Shown here: positions 38,501 to 53,500 of the stretch, piece by piece | Layout: each line of letters starts with the position of its first letter | How positions within the stretch are numbered: the first letter of the stretch is position 1 | Assembly (NCBI GenBank): GCA_020002185.1 | Contig: CM034536.1 | Span: 12,360,717-12,424,716, forward strand | From: Paraescarpia echinospica | Taxonomy: Eukaryota > Annelida > Polychaeta > Sabellida > Siboglinidae | Length of the DNA stretch: 64,000 nucleotides | Reading direction: 5' to 3' | Made by a program: the position numbers and the translations under genes | The notes under the pieces: model-generated | What the model was told of the DNA's origin: nothing | What the model saw: the letters and a program-made list of their open reading frames with translations, nothing else | Databases searched by the model: none

Positions 38501-41500
38501 GACAGGCACGCACACATGCATGCATGCACACACACACACAGATACACACACAATTAACTGTGACAGTGTTTAAACTACCGAATATGTGGATAATGTTAAA
38601 TACAATTATAACTTACAATTTTTCAGGAGGAATATTCTCAAACTCGAAGGGTTTTTTGGTGGTTGTTGTAGACAGCTTTCTCACACTCTTGTCTTCCAGT
38701 AGTGGCACTGCACTACCATTTGTTGCCGATTTGCTCAACTTTCTTGTATCGACAGACACAGTGAAATTGAACTGAAAAAATATTTGAATTCATGATGACA
38801 AGGTTTGTGTATAATAAAAATACTAATAAAATAAATAGATATAATATAAAATTTAATTATATAAATATAATAAAAAAACTTCCTTCTCAATTGATTTAGC
38901 ATATGGTTGATACTTTAAACTTCAAATTGGTATTATATGAGTGGCTAAAATAACATATGCAGTTGACTAACAAAGTTTTAACTTTTGTTAAAGGGACAGT
39001 CGACTTCGTGGGTTTTTTGTTTTTATTGCAAAATCATGTTATACTGTATAAATTATATCTATTATGTCGTACTGACTGCCCAAAGATGTTTTAACGAAAC
39101 ATTTTGTTTTATGAAATGTTAATATCACTTTGTTTACATCGACTGCGAGTCGCTTTCGAAAGCTGTTGTAGGCGTGGCTAAAATCCAACTACTAATGAGA
39201 CAGAAATGCGTGCTCACGTGGTACGTGATCACGTGAACGCAAGTTGCATAGTTGTTGACATTTGATCGTAATGGCGGGTAACAAAATGTTGCGTCGTGCA
39301 GTACGATGTTCAGCGGCGAAGAAAAAACAAAAAGAACGTGACAAATTCCGGTCTACTGCACGGGTAATTTTGGGAGAGCAGAAAGACTGACCTAAATCCG
39401 AAATCTGATCATAAAGCGGCGGAAGTTCTGCTTGACACGTCGTAAGTTGGCATCACCATTGTCAGTGACCAGGCATTACATCGTCGTCGTGTTTTATTGT
39501 TCCAAGTGAACATGATGTCGTACAAATTATATTTTTAATTTGAAGTATATTTGATGCCGATAGATTGGTTGCATTTACATAGAAAATCTCCCGTACGGGA
39601 GTTCACACTCACAGCCACAGACTCGGCCTCGGGACGTTATCGTCACTGACACTGTCCATACTCCTTGATGCTAGCCCGGGCTAGGACCAAGGCGTAATCG
39701 TAAGCTAGGTAGAATGCATCATGTCGTTCACACTCACAGGCACAGGCTCGGCCTCAGGACGTTATTGTCACTGACACTGTCCATACTCCTTGATGCTAGC
39801 CCGGGCTAGGGCCAAGGCGTAATTGTAAGCTAGGTAGAATGCATCATGTCGTTCACACTCACAGGCACAGGCTCGGCCTCAGGACGTTATCGTCACTGAC
39901 ACTGTCCATACTCCTTGATGCTAGCCCGGGCTAGGACCAAGGCGTAATCGTAAGCTAGGTAGAATGCATCATGTCGTTCACACTCACAGCCACAGACTCG
40001 GCCTCGGGACGTTATCGTCACTGACACTGTCCATACTCCTTGATGCTAGCCCGGGCTAGGACCAAGGCGTAATCGTAAGCTAGGTAGAATGCATCATGTC
40101 GTTCACACTCACAGACACAGGCTCGGCCTCAGGACGTTATCGTCACTGACACTGTCCATACTCCTTGATGCTAGCCCGGGCTAGGGCCAAGGCGTAATTG
40201 TAAGCTAGGTAGAATGCATCATGTCGTTCACACTCACAGGCACAGGCTCGGCCTCAGGACGTTATCGTCACTGACACTGTCCATACTCCTTGATGCTAGC
40301 CCGGGCTAGGACCAAGGCGTAATTGTAAGCTAGGTAGAATGCATCATGTCGTTCACACTCACAGGCACAGGCTCGGCCTCAGGACGTTATCGTCACTGAC
40401 ACTGTCCATACTCCTTGATGCTAGCCCGGGCTAGGGCCAAGGCGTAATTGTAAGCTAGGTAGAATGCATCATGTCGTTCACACTCACAGGCACAGGCTCG
40501 GCCTCAGGACGTTATCGTCACTGACACTGTCCATACTCCTTGATGCTAGCCCGGGCTAGGACCAAGGCGTAATCATAAGCTAGGTAGAATGGTAACCCGG
40601 TAGAATATAGGAAGGGAATGGAATATGAAGTAGATTACGTAGCTCAAACATCACCCATCTAGTCTACAAAATTACTGTCTGGTACGGGTATAATTATCGT
40701 CGTGTCCTAACTTCGTGCATCGCGTAATACCGTGCCCTGCCAACGTCATATTGGGAATTTTATGTAAATTTGTTCAATTCCATCTGAGACTGAGTCGGTG
40801 CGTGTGGGTTAAAGACCAAGTTTTTTTAATTAAAATGGCAGCTAGCTGCATCTGCAATTGTTAATAAACTTGGTTGAAATGCCATCATCCGTTATAAGTG
40901 TTATTTTTTAATATTCACCTACAAAATTGGCAATGGCATCAACATTTTTATGTTTCCCGACTGTTTTTAGCAGTCGTTCACATTGGAGAAATAGCATAGC
41001 ATTTTAAATTACATGTTTTTATGTCAACAAGATAATAATTTGCATACATTTGTACAGAACAACCTTTTATTACCTGTTTTTGCAGCCGATTCACCATCAT
41101 CCCAACCTGTGGCAGGGCCTTCATCCCTACCTTCACCAGTGGCAGACCCATTACAGAAACCAGACATCATGCATATCTCCGTTGGGTAATTTTTCACAGT
41201 TGATTATTTATAAATGTTAGTATTGCTTCACTGGAATGTTACGGTAGGATATTCTACTCTAATTTCTACAAATAACATAAGTCATTATATTATGCATGCT
41301 TTGTTTCAGTTTTACTTGAGTTATGTGGTTGACATTAAAACAAAAAAGAAGTTAATTTTATGACATACCATTACAAACTAATTTGTGAGTTTAAACAGAT
41401 GTAGTACTGTTTTGTCAACTAAACATATCATTATTCAATAAGTATTTGTTTGTAGCCCTCTGTCATGTGATGAAGACAGTGAGCAGGGTGACGATGATTC

Positions 41501-44500
41501 ATGGCTACCATCACAATGCACGGAGGATGCTTCATACGAGCTTGACATCAGTGTCACTGAAAGGTACACATTATTCTTAGTCAATGTAACATGGAAGAAA
41601 ATTAGAATAATACAATACTGGGCCAAACTGTGGCGTCCTGTAATTTATGCTACATTTACTCCATAACCAGCTTCTTCGAGGACAGTTCCTGTTGATAACA
41701 TTTGGCCTGTATCTTAGGCCCATGAAGAAAGAAGAGACACAAAAACACATCCTGCCTGTTTATTGTTGTTGTTTGAAAAAAATTGTGGTTGTGTTGGATA
41801 ACGTAAGTTATAGTGACTGTAACTTATGTTATCCACCATTTCAGGTCCAGAGTCTGATTATTCTTAACATTTTAAAAGTCTTGGTTGGCCATCATCGAAT
41901 AATATAGATAATATAGCATAAATACACACAGGGAAGCAACATGAATCAGAAATTTATCACATGAAATTATTTATTGCAGCTTCCCGGTATACCAGGCACG
42001 GTCCTTCTGGCGGCGATTGATTATCAGAATCACAAAGATTTACCATTGAAAAGAAATCGAAAGGGACACACTGTGTAAGTATGCATGTACACATTAAGTA
42101 TACATGTAACAACATGAACATGTAAATATTTGTGTTATGCATTATAATAACGACTATTGCCATTTCATTATAGGGCTAATTGTTGATTGGATTTATTTAT
42201 GTTGGTGACGACTCTAACAATCAATGCCTGAGATTGAGCAAGTAATGTATGAGAAGACAGTGTTTTAGAAATGAAAGGTATTTATTACATTGCAATACAT
42301 AAACAATACAAAGCATAATAATAATAGCGTATGCACATTATGCATATATGTGTAATATTTAAAGTAACTTTTTATTTGCAAAAATTCAGCTATTTACATA
42401 ACATTTTTATATGCTGATGTATTGCACATGACAAAGGTTACTTTAAATATTTACATGTTTTGAAATATTTACGTTTTGAAATATTTACATGTTGAATAAA
42501 CAAAATTATTTTTTGCAAATGCCATACTGTGTAACAATGCAAGTTCATGACACATGTCATTAAGTTTGTCTATTAATCTTCAGCTACCTCAAAGTCTACA
42601 ACAAATGGAGAAAGAAGTGGACTATTATCCTGAGCGAGAACTGAAACAGTATGTGTACATAGCGTCGCTTCAGGAGAAGATCATCCGAGCATGCATTGAC
42701 AATCCACTACCAAAACGCAGGATGCGTGGACTTAAACCTGATGACCCGCGCAACATTGCACCAACACTAGCAGCAGTGCCTGCGCCACCAACAGCAGATT
42801 TAGTGGCAAGGCATCAAACCTGATTTGGAAAAAAGAAATATGCCTAAGATGGAAGTTGTCAATAAGTAACCTACATGTTCAGTAACATTTATTTGTTTAA
42901 TAACAAACTATTATCAATTAATTTAGAAATTACCATGGTTGCCTGATGATGTGTGGTTATATAAAGTTTACACACTTTATTCTTGACAAGTAATGATTTC
43001 AACCTAATGTATGAACTTTGAACCCACTTGCACTCGGAAAAATAGAAAACGTGCTTTTACTGCCATATACCTTGAAACATTGACGCATGCACATTACAGA
43101 AGAAAAGTAAATATACTGTCTTATTTACTTTTATTTCATCACGGTTGTAAGCCAGTAAGGTTCGTAAAATAAAGACTTCGGAGATCACCCCTACGACCTG
43201 CATAATTTCACAACACAACCCCGTCAACTAACGCGGCAAGAAATGTCCCAGTCACTGAAAAGCGTATCCCCCAAACAAAATCAAACACGCTACGAGCGTG
43301 GGCTACAGCTGGTTGTTATGCACTATGATTTGCCAGTCGACGTTGTAGGCCTATTCCGCAAAGAAGGAACCGTAACGAGAATGCATTCAAATTAAATTAT
43401 GCTACCGATTTCAAGAAAACGAGTACACACACTCATAATATGAAATAATTTTAACCAATAGACACTAGACACGAAACTAGTCATACTGGTATTAGATGAT
43501 AGTGTTAACTGTAGGACCCTTCGGCTTCGAATTCGTGTTGACGGACAAAACTAAAGTGCTAATAATAGACTTTCGTTGACGTACACGCGTTTGTTTAACA
43601 ACAGTTGTAGCAGTAACACGATCTCAAACAAAGTTCATTTCACAAATACAGTGACAAATTAAATGGAATATTTATGACATTTCATTGTTCAACTTACATC
43701 AGTCGACGAATCGTCGTTCTGCGCCATGGAAGCCATGATCACAGCGTATTATTGACATCTGAAGCTCGGCCCATGTCGGGTCACCTTCCGCGGAATTTTC
43801 CGAACTCGCAATTCGGGGATTTGAGTGACAGCGCATTGATTCTCGTAAACATTTAACGGTTCAATCCAAAAGTTGATTTCTGCTTCGTTAAAACATCTTT
43901 GGGCAGCCAGTACGCTATAATAGATATAATTTATACTGTATAACACGATTTTGCAATAAAAACAAAAAGCCACGAAGTACGACTGTCCCTTTAAGAATCA
44001 TTAAAATTTGCAACACTATTATTTATCTGGCAGCCCTAAAAAGGTACCTCCTTTCGTCAATGTTTTTGCATGTCTCATTTCTCTATCAATACACTTGAAC
44101 AATATTAAACGTTCATTCTGGATAAATGTATAATATAAAGATGTCCTTGGTGCCAACATCCTCAGAATCCTGACTTCAGTGACACAACAAAATCAAAGAG
44201 CTACCCGTGTTTAGTGTACAACACAAGAGTCACCAACAGATGGATGAGGACACCAAGGACAGTAAGATATATTTGTTGCTGATTTAACGCTCACAGGAAG
44301 TGAATTCCACAGAGTTTGCATGGCAACCAGGAAGGCTTGAGTCCGACGTTTGTCTTAACTCTGGGAACAGAAAGTTAGAACCAGATGTTTGAAGCAATCT
44401 GGGTGCCACCTCACCTTAATTCTGTTCTCTTTACCATCCTTTCCCTCCAGGTAGAACTTCAGTGTGGTTGCATTGCGCTTTGGGAAGAGTAGGAGAGTCA

Positions 44501-47500
44501 TCACTTTGAGTTTCTGAGCGATGGCCACCGTGCGAATGATATCATTTTTGTCATAGTAAGAATCGTTTATGACACCAGTGCTGTCAAACAGCGGTGTCAC
44601 ATTGAAGTAAACGACGGACTCACCTGAAATGCAATCAGCAGTAGCGAATAAAATCACCTGACAATTTTACTGGAATTTATTTTCAGCAGTGTAGTTTATA
44701 AGTACAAAAGACAAACTGAACTTATGTGAAAATAAACTGAATCCTGTGAAAAAACCACCGGTGTCACAAAGCATTATGTCAGTATTCATAAAAGTGGACA
44801 CCAATTTTGTTATGGAAAAACATATACTTGCCACTGTGTGACTGGTAAAATATACTATAGAAGTTGACCACATTACAAACAAACGTTGGCTATTTATTAT
44901 TCCGATAAAAAATAGAACCAGATCACATGACAGAATATGATTTCATTGTTGGTAATTTTAGACTAAAGGTAAGTTCTGATATCGCTCTACTTCCAATCTT
45001 TAGGATTGCTCAAAGCACATTACCCTTTATTCCCTGGCAGACCTGTTCAATCTAACACCATCTTGACTTCTCTTGGAATCATTCAGCCACACTTCAATTA
45101 ATGCGCAAAGACTGTTCGTACTCAAATATCCACTGCTGTCTATAGCCAAGTACTCATTCATATAGCCAAGTGAACCGGAACAACGCAGAGTGAAAGAACT
45201 TGACCAATGTTCACAGATTACAACGATAAAGAGTCCGATGCTCTTATCACTGTGCCACTGCACTCCACCACTGTAACCCCTAGCACACCCTCTCCTTTTA
45301 GGGCTGTCAGTGAGAGTTCTTACCCTGTTGGATGGAGTAATGTTTAGTGTCTGTACGCAGGGTGTACATGGGCAGCTCATGGAAGTTGCTGGAGCCACAG
45401 TCGCCCGCATCAAAGCCACACGCCCTCACGTTACACGACTACAACACAGAATGAGTAGTACAAAATAGTATACAATACAATCGTATAGAATACAATATAG
45501 TATCAAGGGAGTGCACAATGGTTAAGTGGGCAGTAGATTTAAGGAACACTGCAACGGTGAATATATTATTGCTTATTACATCTCAGTTGGTTAAAAATAA
45601 TATCTGTACAAAAATGTATTATTACATATCACAATGTTATATTTTAATAGTTTTCAAATTATACTATTTTGAAGTGAATTATTATAACATATGCTTGTAT
45701 TGTATGACACATGAAGACCACTTCATTGCAACTAAACACAGACCAATAAATCTTCATCTTTCAACTGAAATATAATGCCACCAAATTCGAGGCTTGCAGT
45801 TGGTATCGAATCTAGCAATTTATGCACCATTCAAAAAAAGAAGTCAGTAAGATGTTGGAAATTATGCAGTAACAATCAGAATAATTTAATAAAAACTATT
45901 ATGTATTAAAGATACGATGTCCACTACATGTTTATTAACATTTATTTATATGTTGTTCTTAACATTTGAACAAATGTCTTCAAGATGTATTGCACACCAA
46001 ATTGCATTGGTAAGGCCGAAACAGTGTTCACTATTTGAAAGTTGCAACCACAACATTCTCAAGTTGTAAACTAAACATTCAATTTGTGAATAGCCGCTAC
46101 TGGCATTTCTTGCTTATCGGCACTTATTGTTTTGATGTTAGCTTGTTCCCACATTCTTGGCCAAACTGGGACTGGATACGACTGATTCAGTGAACTTCCT
46201 GCAAATGATTACCCAACGGGACAAATAAACTCCATTTAATACTTGAACAAAATTACTATGTTGTTACTTTGAATCTTTGACCAGTTTGACCAGAAGAATG
46301 AAGCGATACTGACCGGATCGCAGTATCGGTCAGCCACCCAGTTGTTGGCACAGCCGCTGCTGCAGTACTCTACAACACAAACAGTACAAGGTCTGAGAAC
46401 TGACACCATAGCTACAACTCTCACAGTACAGTACTCTACAACACAACGGTACAAGGTCTGAGAACTGACACCATAGCTACAACTCTCACAGTACAGTACT
46501 CTACAACACAAACAGTACAAGGTCCGAGAACTGACACCATTGTAACAACTCTCACAGTACAGTACTCTACAACACAAACAGTACAAGTTCTAACAACTGA
46601 CACCATAGCTACAACTCTCACAATACAGTACTCTACAACACAAACAGTACAAGGTCCGAGAACTGACACCATTGTAACAACTCTCACAGTACAGTACTCT
46701 ACAACACAAACAGTATAAGGTCTCAGAACTGACACCATAGCTACAACTCTCACAGTACAGTACTCTACAACACAAACAGCACAAGGTCTCAGAACTGATA
46801 CCATAGCTACAACTCTCACAGTACAGTACTCTACAACACAAACAGTACAAGGTCTCATAACTGATACCATAGCTACAACTCTCACAGTACAGTACTCTAC
46901 AACACAAACAGTACAAGGTCTCAGAACTGACACCATAGCTACAACACTCACACAATACAGTACTCTACAACACAAACAGTACAAGGTCTCAGAACTGACA
47001 CCATTGTAACAACTCTCACAGTACAGTACTCTACAACACACACAGCACAAGGTCTCAGAACTGATACCATAGCTACAACTCTCACAGTACAGTACTCTAC
47101 AACACAAACAGTACAAGGTCTCAGAACTGATACCATAGCTACAACTCTCACAGTACAGTACTCTACAACACAAACAGTACAAGGTCTCAGAACTGATACG
47201 ATAGCTACAACTCTCACAGTACAGTACTCTACAACACAAACACTACAAGGTCTCAGAACTGACACCATAGCTACAACACTCACACAATACAGTACTCTAC
47301 AACACAAACAGTACAAGGTCTCAGAACTGACATCATAGCTACAACTCTCACAATACAGTACTCTACAACACAAACAGTACAAGGTCTGAGAACTGACACC
47401 ATAGCTACAACTCCCACAATACAGTACTCTACAACACAAACAGTACAAGGTCAGAGAACTGACACCATAGCTACAACTCTCACAATATAGTACTCTACAA

Positions 47501-50500
47501 CACAAACAGTACAAGGTCTGAGAACTGACAACATAGCTACAACTCTCACAATACAGTACTCTACAACACAAACAGTACAAGGTCTGAGAACTGACACCAT
47601 AGCTACAACTCTCACAGTACAGTATTCTACAACACAAACGGTACAAGGTCTGAGAACTGACACCATAGCTACAACTCTCACAGTACAGTACTCTACAACA
47701 CAAACAGTACAAGGTCTCAGAACTGACACCATTGTAACAACTCTCACAGTACAGTAGTCTACAACACAAACAGTACAAGGTCTGAGAACTGACACCATAG
47801 CTACAACTCTCACAGTACAGTACTCTACAACACAAACGGTACAAGGTCTCAGAACTGACACCATTGTAACAACTCTCACAGTACAATACTCTACAACACA
47901 AACAGTACAAGGTCTCACAACTGACACCATTGCAACAACTCTCACAGTACAGTAGTCTACAACACAAACAGTACAAGGTCTGAGAACTGACAACATAGCT
48001 ACAACTCTCACAATACAGTACTCTACAACACAAACAGTACAAGGTCTGAGAACTGACACCATAGCTACAACTCTCACAGTACAGTACTCTACAACACAAA
48101 CGGTACAAGGTCTGAGAACTGACACCATAGCTACAACTCTCACAGTACAGTACTCTACAACACAAACAGTACAAGGTCCGAGAACTGACACCATTGTAAC
48201 AACTCTCACAGTACAGTAGTCTACAACACAAACAGTACAAGGTCCGAGAACTGACACCATTGTAACAACTCTCACAGTACAGTACTCTACAACACAAACA
48301 GTATAAGGTCTCAGAACTGACACCATAGCTACAACTCTCACAGTACAGTACTCTACAACACAAACAGTACAAGGTCTCAGAACTGACACCATAGCTACAA
48401 CTCTCACAGTACAGTACTCTACAACACAAACAGCACAAGGTCTCAGAACTGATACCACAGCTACAACTCTCACAGTACAGTACTCTACAACACAAACAGT
48501 ACAAGGTGTCAGAACTGATACCATAGCTACAACTCTCACAGTACAGTACTCTACAACACAAACAGTACAAGGCCTCAGAACTGACACCATAGCTACAACA
48601 CTCACACAATACAGTACTCTACAACACAAACAGTACAAGGTCTGAGAACTGACACCATAGCTACAACTCCCACAATACAGTACTCTACAACACAAACAGT
48701 ACAAGGTCAGAGAACTGACACCATAGCTACAACTCTCACAATATAGTACTCTACAACACAAACAGTACAAGGTCTGAGAACTGACAACATAGCTACAACT
48801 CTCACAATACAGTACTCTACAACACAAACAGTACAATGTCTGAGAACTGACACCATAGCTACAACTCTCACAATACAGTACTCTACAACACAAACAGTAC
48901 AAGGTCTGAGAACTGACACCATAGCTACAACTCTCACAATACAGTACTCTACAACACAAACAGTACAAGGTTTGAGAACTGACACCATAGCTACAACTCT
49001 CACAATACAGTACTCTACAACACAAACAGTACAAGGTATCAGAACTGACACCATAGCTACAATTCTCACAATACAGTACTCTACAACACAAACAGTACAA
49101 GGTCTGAGAACTGACACCATAGCTACAACTCTCACAATACAGTACTCTACAACACAAACAGTACAAGGTATCAGAACTGACACCATAGCTACAATTCTCA
49201 CAATACAGTACTCTACAACACAAATAGTACAAGGCCTGAGAATTGACATCATAGTTACAACTCTCACAATACAACACTCTGCAACACAAACAGTACAAGG
49301 TCTGAGAACTGACACCATTGTAACAACTCTCACAGTACAGTACTCTACAACACAAACAGTACAAGGTCTTAGAACTGACACCATAGCTACAACTCTCACA
49401 ATACAGTACTCTACAACACAAACAATACAAGGTCTGAGAACTGACACCATAGCTACAACTCTCACAGTACAGTACTCTACAACACAAACAGAACAAGGTC
49501 TGAGAACTGACACCATAGCTACAACTCTCACAATACAGTACTCTACAACACAAACAGTACAAGATCTGAGAACTGACACCATAGCTACAACTCTCACAAT
49601 ACAGTACTCTACAACACAAACAGTACAAGGTCTGAGAACTGACACCATAGCCACAACTCTCACAATACAGTACTCTACAACACAAACAGTACAAGGTCTG
49701 AGAACTGACACCATTGTAACAACTCTCACAATACAGTACTCTATAACACAAACAGCACAAGGTTTGAGAACTGACACCATAGCTACAACTCTCACAATAC
49801 AGTACTCTACAACATAAACAGTACAAGGTATCAGAACTGACACTATAGCTACAACTCTCACAATACAGTACTCTACAACACAACAGTATAAGGTCTGAGA
49901 ACTGACACCATAGCTACAACTCTCACAATACAGTACTCTACAACACAACAGTACAAGGTCTGAGAACTGACACCATAGCTACAACTCTCACAATACAGTA
50001 CTCTACAACATAAACAGTACAAGGTATCAGAACTGACACTATAGCTACAATTCTCACAATACAGTACTCTACAACACAAACAGTACAAGGTATCAGAACT
50101 GATACCATAGCTACAACTCTCACAATACAGTACTCTACAACACAAACAATACAAGGTCTCAGAACTGACACCATAGCTACAACTCTCACAATACAGTACT
50201 CTACAACACAAACAATACAAGGTCTGAGAACTGACACCATAGCTACAACTCTCACAGTACAGTACTCTACAACACAAACAGTGCACAGTCTCAGAACTGA
50301 CACCATAGCTACAACACTCACACAATACAGTACTCTACAACACAAACAGTACAAGGTCTGAGAACTGACACCATAGCTACAACTCCCACAATACAGTACT
50401 CTACAACACAAACAGTACAAGGTCAGAGAACTGACACCATAGCTACAACTCTCACAATATAGTACTCTACAACACAAACAGTACAAGGTCTGAGAACTGA

Positions 50501-53500
50501 CAACATAGCTACAACTCTCACAGTACAGTACTCTACAACACAAACAGCACAAGGTCTCGGAACTGATACCATAGCTACAACTCTCACAGTACAGTACTCT
50601 ACAACACAAACAGTACAATGTCTGAGAACTGACACCATAGCTACAACTCTCACAATACAGTACTCTACAACACAAACAGTACAAGGTCTGAGAACTGACA
50701 CCATAGCTACAACTATCACAATACAGTACTCTACAACACAAACAGTACAAGGTCTGAGAACTGACACCATAGCTACAACTCTCACAATACAGTACTCTAC
50801 AACACAAACAGTACAAGGTTTGAGAACTGACACCATAGCTACAACTCTCACAATACAGTACTCTACAACACAAACAGTACAAGGTATCAGAACTGACACC
50901 ATAGCTACAATTCTCACAATACAGTACTCTACAACACAAACAGTACAAGGTCTGAGAACTGACACCATAGCTACAACTCTCACAATACAGTACTCTACAA
51001 CACAAACAGTACAAGGTCTCAGAACTGACACCATAGCTACAACTCACAATACAGTACTCTAGTACAGTACTCTACAACACAAACAGTGGTCTGAGAACTG
51101 ACACCATTGTCAACTCTCACAGTACAGTACTCTACAACACAAACAGTACAAGGTCTTAGAACTGACACCATAGCTACAACTCTCACAATACAGTACTCTA
51201 CAACACAAACAATACAAGGTCTGAGAACTGACACCATAGCTACAACTCTCACAGTACAGTACTCTACAACACAAACAATACAAGGTCTGAGAACTGACAC
51301 CATAGCTACAATTCTCACAATACAGTACTGTACAACACAAATAGTACAAGGCCTGAGAATTGACATCATAGCTACAACTCTCACAATACAATACTCTGCA
51401 ACACAAACAGTACAAGGTCTGAGAACTGACACCATTGTAACAACTTTCACAGTACAGTACTCTACAACACAAACAGTACAATGTCTGAGAACTGACACCA
51501 TAGCTACAACTCTCACAATACAGTACTCTACAACACAAACAATACAAGGTCTGAGAACTGACACCATAGGTACAACTCTCACAGTACAGTACTCTACAAC
51601 ACAAACAGTGCACGGTCTCAGAACTGACACCATAGCTACAACTCTCACAGTACAGTACTCTACAACACAAACAATACAAGGTCTGAGAACTGACACCATA
51701 GCTACAACTCTAACAGTACAGTACTCTACAACACAAACAGTACAAGGTCTCAGAACTGACACCATAGCTACAACTCTCACAATACAGTACTCTACAACAC
51801 AAACAATACAAGGTCTGAGAACTGACACCATAGCTACAACTCTCACAGTACAGTACTCTACAACACAAACAGTGCACGGTCTCAGAACTGACACCATAGC
51901 TACAACTCTCACAATACAGTACTCTACAACACAAACAATACAAGGTCTGAGAACTGACACCATAGATACAACTCTCACAATACAGTACTCTACAACACAA
52001 ACAGTACAAGGTCTGAGAACTGACACCATTGTAACAACTCTCACAATACAGTACTCTACAACACAAACAATACAAGGTCTCAGAACTGACACCATAGATA
52101 CAACTCTCACAATACAGTACTCTACAACACAAACAGTACAAGGTTTGAGAACTGACACCATTGTAACAACTCTCACAGTACAGTACTCTACAACACAAAC
52201 AATACAAGGTATCAGAACTGACACCATAGATACAACTCTCACAATACAGTACTCTACAACACAAGCAGTACAAGGTTTGAGAACTGACACCATTGTAACA
52301 ACTCTCACAGTACAGTACTCTACAACACAAACAATACAAGGTCTGAGAACTGACACCATAGCTACAACTCTCACAATACAGTACTCTACAACACAAACAG
52401 TACAAGGTATCAGAACTGATACCATAGCTACAACTCTCACAATACAGTACTCTACAACACAAACAATACAAGGTATCAGAACTGACACTATAGCTACAAC
52501 TCTCACAGTACAGTACTCTACAACACAACAGTACAAGGTCTGAGAACTGACACCATAGCTACAACTCTCACAATACAGTACTCTACAACACAAACAGTAC
52601 AAGTTCTAAGAACTGACACCATAGCTACAACTCTCACAATACAGTACTCTACAACACAAACAGTACAAGGTCTGAGAACTGACACCATCTCTCACAATAC
52701 AGTACTCTACAACACAAACAGTAAACTGAGACTCTCTCACAATACAGTACTCTACAACACAAACAGTACAAGGTCTGAGAACTGACACCATTGTAACAAC
52801 TCTCACAATACAGTACTCTACAACACAAACAGTACAAGGTTTGAGAACTGACAACATTGTAACAACTCTCACAGTACAGTACTCTACAACACAAACAATA
52901 CAAGGTATCAGAACTGACACCATAGATACAACTCTCACAATACAGTACTCTACAACACAAACAGTACAAGGTTTGAGAACTGACACCATTGTAACAACTC
53001 TCACAGTACAGTACTCTACAACACAAACAATACAAGGTCTGAGAACTGACACCATAGCTACAACTCTCACAATACGGTATTCTACAACACAAACAGTACA
53101 AGGTCTCAGAACTGACACCATGGCTACAACTCTCACAATACAGTACTCTACAACACAAACAGTACAAGGTCTCAGAACTGACACCATAGCTACAACTCTC
53201 ACAATACAATAATCTGCAACAACAGGCATTTAAAAAATTATGCAAATTTTAAACATACCCAATACAAAAATTTATCTTGTAGAAGCTTTCGTCAATGTGA
53301 CACACCAACTTCATCAGTACAGGAGAAAATGAAGGAAATGCTAAACGACCAATCGACGTAAGAGAAATTAAAGAAGGATCCGACCAGGAAGTACAAGGCA
53401 GAACTGATCAGAAAGATAAATTCTTTGGAGAAGGAAGGGAAGATCACCAAAGACCAGTACTGGTACTTGTATCCAATGCTTGAAAAAGTACCACGCATGT

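Larger units (their letters stand above)
38992..43990 (+). mobile_element. Kolobok-like DNA transposon, copy 2 (complete ends, 5.0 kb)
   Basis: TTAA at 38988-38991 and 43991-43994. Inverted terminal repeats of about 110 bp begin AGGGACAGTCG and continue through TTTTTATTGCAAAATC and GGGCAGCC-type sequence. On the plus strand it carries transposase exons with the catalytic core missing. On the minus strand only exon 1 and the last few bases of the P2X7-like gene remain. An eight-unit, 125-bp minisatellite lies near the left end. It sits in the GNPTAB intron between the exons at 38771 and 44415, is inverted relative to copy 1, and is non-autonomous as it stands. Confidence 0.88.

Noticed and set aside
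46436..53245. Very long open frames (up to 810 codons, minus) with Cys-rich 22-residue repeats, and Thr/Gln-rich ones on the plus strand
   Set aside because: They are produced by the 66-bp tandem repeat, whose length is a multiple of 3. All frames stay open on both strands, unit identity is at DNA level and there is no start context or conserved product.
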